From contig NZ_JADWYJ010000006.1 of the NCBI RefSeq assembly GCF_021354595.1, positions 1-64,000 of the forward strand: a stretch of 64,000 nucleotides of DNA, in the 5' to 3' direction. Made by a program: the position numbers and the translations under genes. This document shows positions 51,473 through 61,187 of this stretch, piece after piece. This DNA is from Maribellus sp. CM-23. Lineage in GTDB: Bacteria; Bacteroidota; Bacteroidia; Bacteroidales; Prolixibacteraceae. Each line of letters starts with the position of its first letter. Within the stretch, counting starts at the first letter, position 1. Under the pieces are notes generated by a model, which saw only the letters and a program-made list of their open reading frames with translations, was not told the DNA's origin and did not search any database.

Positions 51473-53380
51473 ATGAGTACATACCATCAAATATTGACCA
51501 AGTACTGGGGGTACCCCGATTTCAGGCCGTTGCAGCTTGAGATTATAGAGTCGGTGGCCAGCGGAAAAGATACGCTTGGGCTGATGCCCACCGGCGGGGG
51601 TAAGTCGGTGACTTTCCAGGTGTTTTCCTTGTCGAAGCCGGGGATGTGTTTGGTGGTGACGCCTTTGATTGCACTGATGAAAGACCAGGTGGAGAGCCTG
51701 AACCGCAAAGGCATTAAAGCGCTGGCCATCCATAGCGGCTTGTCGAAACGGGAGATCAAACTGACCCTTGACAGTGCGGTGTGGGGAGATTACAAGTTTT
51801 TGTATGTTTCGCCCGAAAGGTTGAATTCCGAACGTTTTCTGGAGCGGCTGGAGCAAATGAACATCAACCTGCTGGCTGTTGACGAGGCGCATTGTATTTC
51901 GCAGTGGGGCTACGATTTCAGACCGAGTTACCTCAACATTGTCGAAGTAAGGAAAACTTTGAAAGGTGTGCCGGTGCTGGCCTTAACAGCTACCGCCACT
52001 CCGCGGGTGGCCGATGATATTCAGGAAAAACTGGGATTTGCTGAGAAGAATCTGCAAAAAATGTCGTTTGAGCGGGAGAACCTGGCTTACCTCGTTCGAC
52101 AGGTGGAAGATAAAAACGGCTACTTATTAAGAACACTTCAGAAAGTAAAAGGCTCGGGGGTGATTTATGTGCGCAACCGAAAGGCGACCCGCGAGGTGGC
52201 CGATTTTCTGAAAAAAGAAAGAATATCGGCCAGTTACTACCATGCCGGACTAAGCAACCTGGTGCGGAGTTCGCGACAGGATGCCTGGCTGAAAGGTGAA
52301 ACGCGCGTGATTGTGGCCACCAATGCTTTTGGGATGGGGATCGACAAACCCGACGTGCGTTTTGTGATCCACATCGATGCGCCCGATTCGCTGGAAGCTT
52401 ATTACCAGGAAGCCGGGCGTGCGGGCCGGGATGGCAAAAAGTCGGCGGCCGTGTTGCTTTTTAACAATGCCGACCGGACAAAACTAAAAAAGCATGTTGC
52501 GACTGCTTTTCCCGAAATCCCGAATATTAAGCGTATTTACGATGCGCTTTGCAATTATTTCCAGGTGGCAGTGGGCTACGGAAAGGGAATGACCTACGAG
52601 TTTGGCTTGCAGGCTTTCGCGCAGGCCTACAAATTTCAGCAGGCCATGGTGTACAGCAGCCTGAAAATATTGCAGCGCGAAGGTTATCTCGAATTTACAG
52701 AAGAAGTGGACAATCCTTCGCGGGTATCGTTTGTAGTTTCGCGCGACGAATTGTATAAATACCAGGTGGCGAATTCGGTTTTCGACGATTTTATAAAATT
52801 ACTGCTTCGCTCGTACACGGGTTTGTTTACCGGCTATGTGTCGGTCGACGAAGAATTGCTCGCCAAACGAGCCGGAATCGACCGGGAGAGTGTTTACAAT
52901 TACCTGAAACATTTGCGGAAATCGAACGTGATCGATTATGTGCCGCGCAGCCAAACGCCGTTTATTTATTTCAGCAAGGAAAGGGTGACAATTGACCGCC
53001 TGAAAATCTCGAAAGAGAACTACGACATACGAAAGAAAGAGTATGCCGGACGCATTGACTCGGTACTGCATTATGCGGGAAGCTCGTCGGAATGCCGGAG
53101 CCAGATTCTGCTGGATTATTTTGGGGAAGACGATGCGGCGCCTTGTGGAATTTGCGATGTGTGCAAAGCGATGAAACAAATGGAAATCTCTGCTTTCGAG
53201 TTCAAAGCCATCGGTAAAAAGATTGCCAAAATACTTGAATCGCCCTGTAGACTCGATGACCTGATCTTTCGCCTGGAGGGAAAACCCGAAAAAATGCGAG
53301 AGGTGCTTCGCTGGTACATCGACAACCGGAAAGTTATTTCCCGTGTGGATGGTTTGCTTGAGTGGAAAGGGGAGCGGTGA
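51473..53380 (+). CDS. recQ: ATP-dependent DNA helicase RecQ
   Basis: A 635-residue superfamily-2 helicase that unwinds DNA in the 3' to 5' direction during recombination and replication repair. Motifs seen are 0 (YWGYPDFRPLQLEII), I (LMPTGGGKSVTFQV), Ia (VVTPLIALMKDQV), II (AVDEAHCISQWGYDFRPSY), III (LALTATATPRV), V (ATNAFGMGIDKPDVRFVIH) and VI (YYQEAGRAGRDG). The RecQ zinc-binding cysteines follow (SECRSQILLDYFGEDDAAPC, then CGICDVC). After the zinc module only about 65 residues remain, so the HRDC domain seen in the E. coli protein appears to be missing. The product is cytoplasmic and the gene is monocistronic by position. Confidence 0.95.
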   Translation: MSTYHQILTKYWGYPDFRPLQLEIIESVASGKDTLGLMPTGGGKSVTFQVFSLSKPGMCLVVTPLIALMKDQVESLNRKGIKALAIHSGLSKREIKLTLDSAVWGDYKFLYVSPERLNSERFLERLEQMNINLLAVDEAHCISQWGYDFRPSYLNIVEVRKTLKGVPVLALTATATPRVADDIQEKLGFAEKNLQKMSFERENLAYLVRQVEDKNGYLLRTLQKVKGSGVIYVRNRKATREVADFLKKERISASYYHAGLSNLVRSSRQDAWLKGETRVIVATNAFGMGIDKPDVRFVIHIDAPDSLEAYYQEAGRAGRDGKKSAAVLLFNNADRTKLKKHVATAFPEIPNIKRIYDALCNYFQVAVGYGKGMTYEFGLQAFAQAYKFQQAMVYSSLKILQREGYLEFTEEVDNPSRVSFVVSRDELYKYQVANSVFDDFIKLLLRSYTGLFTGYVSVDEELLAKRAGIDRESVYNYLKHLRKSNVIDYVPRSQTPFIYFSKERVTIDRLKISKENYDIRKKEYAGRIDSVLHYAGSSSECRSQILLDYFGEDDAAPCGICDVCKAMKQMEISAFEFKAIGKKIAKILESPCRLDDLIFRLEGKPEKMREVLRWYIDNRKVISRVDGLLEWKGER

Positions 53381-53384
53381 GTAG

Positions 53385-53470
53385 CGTTCAGTGTTCAGTC
53401 GCAGTAATCAGGGATTGAAGGACTGATGGACTGAAGGATTGGGGGAGCAGTGTTCAGTCTCAGTGTTCAG
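53385..53470. repeat. Degenerate CAGTGTTCAG repeat after recQ
   Basis: The unit CAGTGTTCAG occurs exactly at 53389-53398 and 53461-53470, with close variants at 53448-53458. In between, a second unit (GGACTGATGGACTGAAGGAT) is repeated. The tract begins five bases after the recQ stop and lies in the 434-base gap before the PUL C sigma gene. It resembles the degenerate phrases in the leu operon. Confidence 0.6.
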
Positions 53471-53723
53471 AAAAGAAACTCGCGGCTAGTGGCTAGCAGC
53501 TTATTCCTGCATTAGAACATTTGCCTATTGTATTCAGTCATAGTGATTAGTGTGCATTAATTGTTGGTAGCATACTCTACGAAGTTATTCTTCATTGAAT
53601 TATTTATCTCCAGTTGAATCTGATGAATTGATTTCCACAAAAAAAACGGTAGCATAACTTAACTGTATGCCCATATTATCTTATACCTTTTGTTCTGTTC
53701 AAAACTGTTTGCGTCCTATTTAA

Positions 53724-53754
53724 TTTTCGAATTAATACATTTTTCGAATTAATA
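53724..53754 (+). promoter_or_regulatory. Tandem TTTTCGAATTAATA operator-like repeats, PUL C
   Basis: Two perfect copies of the 14-base sequence TTTTCGAATTAATA start at 53724 and 53741, a period of 17 bases. Each contains the palindromes TTCGAA and ATTAAT. They end three bases before an exact -7 box and so cover the -33 region of the PUL C sigma-gene promoter, a position suited to control by a DNA-binding protein. Role inferred. Confidence 0.55.
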
Positions 53755-53757
53755 GAT

Positions 53758-53765
53758 TAGTTTTG
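53758..53765 (+). promoter_or_regulatory. -7 box for the PUL C sigma gene
   Basis: TAGTTTTG matches the Bacteroidota TAnnTTTG box exactly, 49 bases before the chosen sigma ATG. The direct repeats immediately upstream occupy the -33 region, and no TTTG box is found there, so activation by a regulator or an ECF-type promoter is possible. Confidence 0.5.
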
Positions 53766-53814
53766 TTAAGCTAACGAACCATGGAAAAGTCCTTGTCAGC
53801 TTTTGTTTCGGCTT

Positions 53815-54351
53815 ATGACTTTAAATAAAATCAAAAAAAATAACCAAGATGTTTTTGAGGCGCTTTTTGAGCAGTATTATCCTCATCTTGTAAAATTTGC
53901 GGAAGGTTATTTGCACGATTTACAAAGTTGTGAAGATATTGTTCAGTCATTTTTTATATCCCTTTGGACAAATTCAGATAAATTAAGTATTACATCATCA
54001 CCTAAATCTTATTTTTTTACGTCGGTAAAAAACCTTTGCCTGAACAAACTCCGGGATTTAAAAGTACAGGATAAACATCAGGTGCTGTATATTGAATCGC
54101 TCATTAACTCTGATGCTGAAAATGAAGTAGTCGACCCTGAAATTTTCAGAATGATAAGGAATGCAGTCGATGAGCTTCCTCCTCAAATGGCTGAAATATT
54201 TCAGAAAAGATACTATGAAGGCAAACAATTAAAAGAAATTGCTGCTGAATTAAATATCGTTGAGGGAACCGTTAAAACTCAGTTGTTTAGAGCCAGGTCT
54301 ACACTTCGCGACAAGCTTCAGAAATCTACAAAAATCATTCTTGTTTTTTAA
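53815..54351 (+). CDS. ECF RNA polymerase sigma factor, PUL C
   Basis: A 178-residue ECF sigma factor using the ATG at 53815; a TTG four codons upstream is a weaker alternative. Region 2 (about 20-90) contains EQYYPHLVKFAEGYLHD, CEDIVQSFFISLWTN and SYFFTSVKNLCLNKLRDLK. Region 4 (about 115-170) contains LPPQMAEIFQKRYYEGKQLK, EIAAELNIVEGTVKTQLFRA and RSTLRDKLQ. It begins the PUL C cluster and is followed 59 bases later by a FecR gene, the standard pair. It is distinct in sequence from the PUL A factor, so the two should recognise different promoters or anti-sigma partners. Confidence 0.93.
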   Translation: MTLNKIKKNNQDVFEALFEQYYPHLVKFAEGYLHDLQSCEDIVQSFFISLWTNSDKLSITSSPKSYFFTSVKNLCLNKLRDLKVQDKHQVLYIESLINSDAENEVVDPEIFRMIRNAVDELPPQMAEIFQKRYYEGKQLKEIAAELNIVEGTVKTQLFRARSTLRDKLQKSTKIILVF

Positions 54352-54410
54352 TTTGTTTATTTTTTGTCAACCTTGACTGATTGTACGTGTCATAAATCCG
54401 TAACATCTTA

Positions 54411-55574
54411 ATGTCAATGAAAAATAAACTGGACGTAGGTATTATCTGGAAAAAAATTCACAGGCAAACCAACGATTTGGAAGAAAAAGAGTTGGCGTCC
54501 TGGATGAAAAATCATCCGGAAAGGCAAGAATTTTATAAAAAAACATCTTCCTATTTCGAAACAGGATCACAAATAGAAATAAAAGATATCGATGTTTCTT
54601 CAGCTAAGAAGAAAATATATTTTCAGCTTTTTATTCTTCCAAAACTTAGATTTTTTGCAAGGGGGGCAGCAGTTTTTATTGGAATTGCCGTAATAGCCTT
54701 TCTTTTTAATGAGATTCAGACTAAAACAATTAGTGAAAAATTTGTCAAAAGAATTGAACCAGGGAGTTCCAAAGCAACTCTGATCTTATCCGACGGGTCA
54801 AGACACACTCTCGAAGAAGCAAGCAATAAAAAACTCAAGGAGAAGGGAACAATTATCATAAGTTCGGGAAAACAATTGAACTACGAAGCGTTATCATCTG
54901 AAAAATCAGAAGACCTTAGGCAGCTAACAAAGCGTTACAATACCTTGAATATTCCTCGCGGAGGAGAATTTTTTCTCTCATTATCTGATGGAACCAAAGT
55001 ATGGCTAAATGCAGAGACAAGGCTTTCTTATCCTATTCAGTTCGAAGAAAAAGAAAGAAAGGTTGAATTAATAGGTGAGGCATATTTTGAAGTTACTCCG
55101 CATAATGACCGTCCTTTTCGAATTGTAACAAATGGTCAGGTTATTGAGGTTCTCGGGACTTCTTTTAATGTGAATGCATATCCCGACGAAGATTTGATCT
55201 CAACCACCTTGGTCGAAGGTTCTGTAAAAATAAAAGTAGATGAAACGGGTCAGGATATTCTGTTGGAACCCGGATTTCAGTGCCGGATTGATAAATCAAA
55301 CAAAACATCGGCCGTTTCAAAGGTCAACGTATTAAATTTTATTGCATGGAAAGATGGAGACTATGTTTTTGACAATGAGACATTGGAAGAAATGATGTCA
55401 ACCCTTTCAAGGTGGTATGATTTTACTTATAGTTTTGAAAATAATATCCCTCGTCAACTTCGTTTTGACGGAAAGCTAAAACGCACCGACAAATTTGAAG
55501 AGATATTAACCATAATAGAAAATACCAATGAAGTGAAATTTAAAATTGAAGAAAAAAATGTAATTATTTATTGA
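54411..55574 (+). CDS. FecR family anti-sigma factor, PUL C
   Basis: A 387-residue inner-membrane anti-sigma factor (a second Met two codons in is an alternative start). The N-terminal cytoplasmic part (WKKIHRQTNDLEEKELASWM) should bind the sigma factor. A membrane helix lies at about 80-100 (ARGAAVFIGIAVIAFLF). The periplasmic FecR domain (about 180-280) has IPRGGEFFLSLSDGTKVWLN, IGEAYFEVTPHNDRPF and VIEVLGTSFNVNAYPD. DUF4974 occupies about 310-387. By family knowledge it is controlled by the STN domain of the SusC encoded next. The domain order equals that of the PUL A FecR, but the sequences have diverged. Confidence 0.93.
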   Translation: MSMKNKLDVGIIWKKIHRQTNDLEEKELASWMKNHPERQEFYKKTSSYFETGSQIEIKDIDVSSAKKKIYFQLFILPKLRFFARGAAVFIGIAVIAFLFNEIQTKTISEKFVKRIEPGSSKATLILSDGSRHTLEEASNKKLKEKGTIIISSGKQLNYEALSSEKSEDLRQLTKRYNTLNIPRGGEFFLSLSDGTKVWLNAETRLSYPIQFEEKERKVELIGEAYFEVTPHNDRPFRIVTNGQVIEVLGTSFNVNAYPDEDLISTTLVEGSVKIKVDETGQDILLEPGFQCRIDKSNKTSAVSKVNVLNFIAWKDGDYVFDNETLEEMMSTLSRWYDFTYSFENNIPRQLRFDGKLKRTDKFEEILTIIENTNEVKFKIEEKNVIIY

Positions 55575-55597
55575 GCATCCGGTAATGGATGAAAAAA

Positions 55598-55630
55598 TAA
55601 GCGATAGATACTCCTAATATCTACCGCTTA
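55598..55630 (+). other. Hairpin between fecR and susC (PUL C)
   Basis: TAAGCG-AT-AGATA (55598-55610) and TATCT-AC-CGCTTA (55618-55630) pair with a two-base internal mismatch around a 7-nt loop, 23 bases after the fecR stop. It is followed by AAGTGTTTAAAAT and not by a U tract. Position and the following sequence resemble the hairpin in PUL A (11413-11446). Confidence 0.5.
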
Positions 55631-55670
55631 AAGTGTTTAAAATTAGTATTTAAAAACTCAAGCCAAAATT

Positions 55671-58600
55671 ATGAAAAAAAAACGTATTGTTTTGCCTTTG
55701 TGGCAAGGCAATGATTTAGTATTGCGTATGAAGTTATTAAGCTTATTTCTGTTTGTGTTCATAATACAAGCGAATGCCAGTACTTATTCTCAAACAACAA
55801 AGCTTACTGTAAAAGTTAACAATGCTAGCATTGAAGAGGTGTTTGAACTGTTCAAGGGGCAAAGTGACTTTTCTTTTATTTTCCGTGCAGACCTTTTTGA
55901 AAATGAAAAAAGAATTGATGTAGATATGAAGAATATCCGCATTGAAAAGTTTCTTGAAGAGTACATCGTGCCGATTGGGTATGAGTATGAAATTATCAAC
56001 CAAACGGTAGTAATAAAAAAGGCACCTGAACAAGTTAGCGAGAAAGCACAGAAACCCAAAGGGAAAACAGTAACAGGTAAGGTTTCCGATGAAAGTGGTG
56101 CATTTCTTCCTGGAGTTACGATTACTGTGCTTGGTTCAACAAAAGGAGTTATCACTGACGCCGATGGTGAATTTGAGATAAATGGAATAGAACCAACAGA
56201 CAAATTGGTCTTTTCTTTTATCGGCATGGAATCACAGGTAGTTGATGTTGGTAATGAGACCTTGTTTGAAATTACGATGAAAGAAAAAATTGACGAACTG
56301 GATGAGGTCACAATTGTGGCTTTTGGAAAACAAAAGAAAGAAAGCGTTATTTCATCTATAACTACAGTGGATGTGGATAACCTTAAGTCAATTCCAACAA
56401 GTAACATTACCACAGCTTTATCCGGACAGATGACCGGGCTTATTTCTTATCAGAGTACAGGTGCTCCCGGAGATGATAATGCTCAGTTCTTTATACGTAA
56501 TGCAGCATCATTTGGTAATAATGTCCAATCTCCATTAATTCTGATAGATAATGTGGAAGTTGATGTACGTTCATTATCTCGTTTAAGCCCTGATGATATT
56601 CAAAGTTTCTCAATCCTTAAAGATGCTGCGGCAACTGCCTTATATGGTGCACGTGGGGGAAACGGTGTTGTACTCATAACAACCAAGGAAGGAAAAGAAG
56701 GAGAAGCAGTCATCGACATAAGGGCCGAAACTTCTCTTTCCATGCCTACAACTCGTGTTGATATTGCCGATCCTATCTCATATATGCAATATTTCAATGA
56801 AGCAATTTTAACACGTAATCCTACAGCTTCTCCCCGCTATTCACTGGATAAAATTGAAAAAACACAGAATCCAAACCGGAACCCATATGTTTATCCTGCC
56901 ACAAATTGGTTAGACGAACTTACCAAAGATTATGCAATTAACACTCGAATGAATATGAGTATAAACGGTGGTGGAAAAGTTGCATCGTATTATGTTGCTG
57001 GTTCTTATTCGCAGGATAATGGTATTCTGAATGTGGATAACATTAACAAGTGGAACACAAATATTGATTTTAAGAAGTACACTTTACGTTCTAATGTAAA
57101 TATCAATGTAACCGAAAAAACGAAGCTGAACGTTCGTTTAAGTGGTTCTTTCGACGATTATCAGGGACCAATTGGAGAATTGGGAAACAATGGTAGAAAT
57201 ACCTACTATCAGGCACTAAATGCAGACCCTGTTCTTTTCCCGGCAGTATACAAGGCAGATAAAGAGTTCGCATATGCTCCGTACTTATTATTTGGTAATT
57301 ATGACAACGGGCAGTATATAAATCCATATGCCAGATTAATGAGCGGGTATGAAGACAATAAAGCAAGTACCTTGTCAGCACAGCTGGAACTTCATCAGGA
57401 CTTGGATTTTATTACTAAGGGGTTGCAACTCAGATTTATAGGGAACGTTTCGAGGTTCGGTAGTTTTAGTCTAAGAAGATCATACAATCCATACTATTTT
57501 ACAATACTACCTGGAGATTACGATCCTTACGAAGACTCATTAACTCCTGAACCTGATGGTTATATCCTTTACCCCATTAATCCCGAAACAGGAAGCAGAT
57601 TTATTGAGTATGACGGGGGTGATCAGGATGTAAACTCATCTTTATATAGTGAATTGTCGGTTATTTATAATAGTACGTTTAATGAAAAACATGATGTCGG
57701 AGGTTTGCTGGTAGGAACCGTACGGGATTATCTTGAGGGCAGTCCGATTTATATGGGCCTTGAAAATTCTTTACCTAAACGTAATTTAAGTCTTGCCGGC
57801 CGGTTTACTTATGCATATAAAGGGAAATATTTTACTGAATTCAACTTTGGATATAATGGTTCTGAGCGATTTGCAAGTGGCGACCGTTTTGGATTCTTCC
57901 CTTCGTTTGGAGCAGGCTGGGATGTTTCAAAAGAAGACTTTTATACGAACCTTGGAATTCAGCATATTCTTTCGAAATTGAAAGTCAGAGGAACATACGG
58001 CTTAGTGGGTAACGATAACCTCGGAGGCCCCAACCGTTTTTATTATCTCTCGAGTGTTAGTTTAAACGGGGGACATGCAGGATTCTGGGGGAATGACGTA
58101 AAGATGGATTTATACAGTAAGCCAACTGTATATATTCGAAATCCCGGAAACCCAGAGATTACCTGGGAAATTACGAATAAAGCGAATCTTGCGCTGGAGA
58201 TGGGATTCTTTGAAAACAAGCTCTCAATAGTTCCGGAAATATATAGGGAGAGAAGAAAAAATATTCTGCAAAGAAGGTCCAATATTCCGGCGACACTGGG
58301 ATTACCCTACGAGTTGTACAGTAATGTTCAGGAAAACCTGGCAACAGGTGTTGAGGTCGCCATAGATTACAACGACCGAATTGGAGAAGATATCTGGTTT
58401 TTATTACGGGGTAATTTCACTTACGGGACAGCTGAAGTAGTTACTTATGATGAAATTGGAACCGATAAAGCACCCTGGATTTCAAGAATAGGTCATTCTC
58501 CTTCTCAACGTTTTGGATTTGTGGCGGAACACTTGTTTATTGACGAATACGAGGTGGCAAACTCGGCCTCACAAGCGGCATTGGGAGGAGAGATTATGGC

Positions 58601-59168
58601 AGGAGACATTAAATATGTTGATATAAATAAGGATGGTGTTATTAACCAGTTTGACGTTGTGCCAATTGGTTATCCTCAGGTACCTGAAATTCAATATGGC
58701 TTCGGCGGATCATTTGGATACAAGAAAATTGATTTCTCTATGTTTTTTCAAGGACAAGCGCATTATTCTTTTTGGTTAAATCCATATGAAATGGCCCCAT
58801 TTATGCCCACCGGTGGAGGAAACAGGGCATTGTTAGGTTGGATTGCTGAAAATCACTGGTCTGAATCAAACAGGGATTTATATGCACAATGGCCCCGATT
58901 ATCCAATGTTTACTCAGTTGGTAACCAAAATAATTTTCAATCAAGTACATACTTCATGAAAACAACTTCATACCTACGTTTGAAGCAGTTGGAAATTGGA
59001 TATACTCTGCCAAAAGCAAAGAGTATGGAAATCAGGGCTTACTTAAGCGGTACAAACCTGTTGACTTTCTCAAAATTCAAACTTTGGGATCCGGAAATGG
59101 GAGGAAATGGTCTGGCATACCCGCTTCAAAAGGTATTTAATGTGGGGGTTCAAATTAATTTCAGATAA
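55671..59168 (+). CDS. SusC/RagA TonB-dependent transporter with STN domain, PUL C
   Basis: An 1165-residue TonB-dependent importer. After a signal region (MKLLSLFLFVFIIQANASTY) comes an STN domain (about 44-115, LTVKVNNASIEEVFELFKGQ). A carboxypeptidase D regulatory-like domain follows (about 132-215, VTGKVSDESGAFLPGVTITV). Then come the TonB-box-like ELDEVTIVAFGKQKKESVIS, the plug (DNAQFFIRNAASFGNNVQSP, FSILKDAAATALYGARGGNG) and the barrel ending FNVGVQINFR. The closest visible relative is the PUL A SusC, with which it shares VAFGKQ(R/K)KESVISS and FKLWDPEMG. It should import a glycan fragment and signal through its STN domain to FecR. SusD follows by 12 bases. Confidence 0.95.
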   Translation: MKKKRIVLPLWQGNDLVLRMKLLSLFLFVFIIQANASTYSQTTKLTVKVNNASIEEVFELFKGQSDFSFIFRADLFENEKRIDVDMKNIRIEKFLEEYIVPIGYEYEIINQTVVIKKAPEQVSEKAQKPKGKTVTGKVSDESGAFLPGVTITVLGSTKGVITDADGEFEINGIEPTDKLVFSFIGMESQVVDVGNETLFEITMKEKIDELDEVTIVAFGKQKKESVISSITTVDVDNLKSIPTSNITTALSGQMTGLISYQSTGAPGDDNAQFFIRNAASFGNNVQSPLILIDNVEVDVRSLSRLSPDDIQSFSILKDAAATALYGARGGNGVVLITTKEGKEGEAVIDIRAETSLSMPTTRVDIADPISYMQYFNEAILTRNPTASPRYSLDKIEKTQNPNRNPYVYPATNWLDELTKDYAINTRMNMSINGGGKVASYYVAGSYSQDNGILNVDNINKWNTNIDFKKYTLRSNVNINVTEKTKLNVRLSGSFDDYQGPIGELGNNGRNTYYQALNADPVLFPAVYKADKEFAYAPYLLFGNYDNGQYINPYARLMSGYEDNKASTLSAQLELHQDLDFITKGLQLRFIGNVSRFGSFSLRRSYNPYYFTILPGDYDPYEDSLTPEPDGYILYPINPETGSRFIEYDGGDQDVNSSLYSELSVIYNSTFNEKHDVGGLLVGTVRDYLEGSPIYMGLENSLPKRNLSLAGRFTYAYKGKYFTEFNFGYNGSERFASGDRFGFFPSFGAGWDVSKEDFYTNLGIQHILSKLKVRGTYGLVGNDNLGGPNRFYYLSSVSLNGGHAGFWGNDVKMDLYSKPTVYIRNPGNPEITWEITNKANLALEMGFFENKLSIVPEIYRERRKNILQRRSNIPATLGLPYELYSNVQENLATGVEVAIDYNDRIGEDIWFLLRGNFTYGTAEVVTYDEIGTDKAPWISRIGHSPSQRFGFVAEHLFIDEYEVANSASQAALGGEIMAGDIKYVDINKDGVINQFDVVPIGYPQVPEIQYGFGGSFGYKKIDFSMFFQGQAHYSFWLNPYEMAPFMPTGGGNRALLGWIAENHWSESNRDLYAQWPRLSNVYSVGNQNNFQSSTYFMKTTSYLRLKQLEIGYTLPKAKSMEIRAYLSGTNLLTFSKFKLWDPEMGGNGLAYPLQKVFNVGVQINFR

Positions 59169-59180
59169 TACAATTAAAAC

Positions 59181-61157
59181 ATGAAGAGAATGAGACTTTT
59201 AAAAAATATGAAGACAACCATTGCATTATTAATCCTGATAACCTTTGGTTTTGTTTCATGTAATGATTATTTGGATATTTATCCGGGTGATAGTCCTGAG
59301 ATAAAGGATGCTTTTATGGACCGGAACGAATCGGAAAAATATTTAATGACCTGTTATTCATATATGCCAAGGAATGGTAATTTATATACAAGTTTACCAT
59401 TGTTGGGATGTGATGAAATATTCTATACAACTGATGATATTCAGTTTACCGCAATGGGAAGTTTTCCCCTTCCTTATCTTTATGGCTATGGTGGTACCAA
59501 TACTTCAGGCTCTCCATTTATGAATTACTGGGATGGTGGAAACGGTGCAAGCTCGTTGTGGGATGCAATCAGGCATTGTAATGTTTTTCTTGAACACATG
59601 CCTCTGGAAGCAGGCGGACCTCCAAATATGGAAGAAATCGAACGTAAGCAGTGGATAGCTGAGGTTAGCGTATTAAAGGCATATTATCACTACTATTTGT
59701 TCACCTTGTACGGACCTATCCCAATTGTTGATAAAGCTGTTTCAACGAATGCCGGTATCAACGAGTTTAAAATACACCGGGAATCGATTGATGATGTTGT
59801 AAACTATATAACCACCACGATTGATAATGCACTGCCTGATTTAAAGGACCATGCTCATCTAAATCTGGCAACAGAAGCTGGCAGGATAACTAAAACAATA
59901 GCTTTGGCAATAAAAGCTCAAACGCTGGTATGGTCTGCAAGTCCGCTTTTTAATGGTAATACCGATTTTAGTGTGGTCGATAACAGGGGGAAACAACTGT
60001 TTGCCATCAATTACGATAAAAACAAATGGCAACTGGCAGCTGATGCTCTAGAGGTTGCCCTGGAATCGGCTGAAAGCAATTATTTTAAGTTGCACTATTC
60101 CGATGGTAGCGAAATCAAGGGTAAAACACCCAGCCAGGAAACAATTTACCGTCTGGCCGTTAGGGAAGCAGTGGTAACTCATTGGAATGAAGAAATTATT
60201 TGGGCAAAATATGAAGACGGAGGTTCTGCCACTTTGCAGACCTTTGCCCAGGCTTTTTATCCGGGGGTGACACCACACGGAAAAGGTGTTGGACAACGGC
60301 AAGCTCCTCCCTTGCACATCGTTGAGCAATTCTATTCAGCAAATGGAGTTCCGATAAATGTTGATAATGACTGGATTAACAATGGTTGGTACAACAATAG
60401 GTTTACAGCGGTTAGGGTTGCCCCTGAAAATAAAACAGAAGCTGTTGAAGGACAGGTTACTGCCCAGATTAATCTAAACCGTTCACATCGGTTTTATTCC
60501 AGCATTTGTTTTGACCGTGGTTATTGGGAAGGCCTTGGTTTTGAAGAAGCTGAATTTAGACATCTTGAAGGTCGGGCATCTGAGGTTAGTGGTGCTATCG
60601 GTGTTCGATCCATTGGTATGACAGGATATTACTGTAAGAAAGTTTGTGGGATTAATAATACCTTCTTAAGTCCGGTAACGGGAACAGGCTACCAGGTTAC
60701 ACCTTATGCATTCCCGATTATCCGATTAACAGACTTGAAATTACTTTATGCTGAATGTTTGAATGAAATAGGCGTAGATCATCAGGAAATACTGCCAATC
60801 TTAGATGAGGTACGTGCAAGATCCGGTATTCTTCCGGTAAAAGAAGCATGGGATAACCATACTAACTTCACTGACTATGACAACCAGATTGGATTACGCG
60901 AAATAATCAGACAAGAACGCCTTAATGAATTAGCTTTTGAAGGAGGGCGTTTCTGGGACACAAGGCGCTGGAGGACTGCATTGATCAATATGAATACTCC
61001 CGTTAAGGCATGGAATGTCTGGGGAGAAACAGTTGCTGATTACTATAATTTAGTTATTAAGCAAAGACCTTCATATTCATTTAAAAACTATCTAATGCCA
61101 CTTAGTGAAACTTCACTGGTTAAAAATCCTAACCTTGTGCAAAATCCGGGTTGGTAA
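59181..61157 (+). CDS. SusD/RagB outer-membrane lipoprotein of PUL C
   Basis: A 658-residue SusD-family lipoprotein. The first Met gives a lipobox GFVSC with Cys27; a start at Met10 is also possible. The mature part begins NDYLDIYPGDSPEIKDAF. Typical blocks are WIAEVSVLKAYYHYYLFTLY with GPIPIVDKAV (about 155-192), YAFPIIRLTDLKLLYAECLN (near 510) and LREIIRQERLNELAFEGGRF with WDTRRWR. It ends with NLVQNPGW, the same final motif as the PUL A SusD. It should form the surface lid of the PUL C SusC, and the DUF4959 gene follows 30 bases downstream. Confidence 0.94.
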   Translation: MKRMRLLKNMKTTIALLILITFGFVSCNDYLDIYPGDSPEIKDAFMDRNESEKYLMTCYSYMPRNGNLYTSLPLLGCDEIFYTTDDIQFTAMGSFPLPYLYGYGGTNTSGSPFMNYWDGGNGASSLWDAIRHCNVFLEHMPLEAGGPPNMEEIERKQWIAEVSVLKAYYHYYLFTLYGPIPIVDKAVSTNAGINEFKIHRESIDDVVNYITTTIDNALPDLKDHAHLNLATEAGRITKTIALAIKAQTLVWSASPLFNGNTDFSVVDNRGKQLFAINYDKNKWQLAADALEVALESAESNYFKLHYSDGSEIKGKTPSQETIYRLAVREAVVTHWNEEIIWAKYEDGGSATLQTFAQAFYPGVTPHGKGVGQRQAPPLHIVEQFYSANGVPINVDNDWINNGWYNNRFTAVRVAPENKTEAVEGQVTAQINLNRSHRFYSSICFDRGYWEGLGFEEAEFRHLEGRASEVSGAIGVRSIGMTGYYCKKVCGINNTFLSPVTGTGYQVTPYAFPIIRLTDLKLLYAECLNEIGVDHQEILPILDEVRARSGILPVKEAWDNHTNFTDYDNQIGLREIIRQERLNELAFEGGRFWDTRRWRTALINMNTPVKAWNVWGETVADYYNLVIKQRPSYSFKNYLMPLSETSLVKNPNLVQNPGW

Positions 61158-61187
61158 TAGTACCATGAAAATTGAAAGATATAAGCA

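Noticed and set aside
51270..51482. 70-codon minus-strand frame upstream of recQ
   Set aside because: No recognisable motif, an overlap with the recQ start, and it lies in the promoter spacer between two divergent genes.
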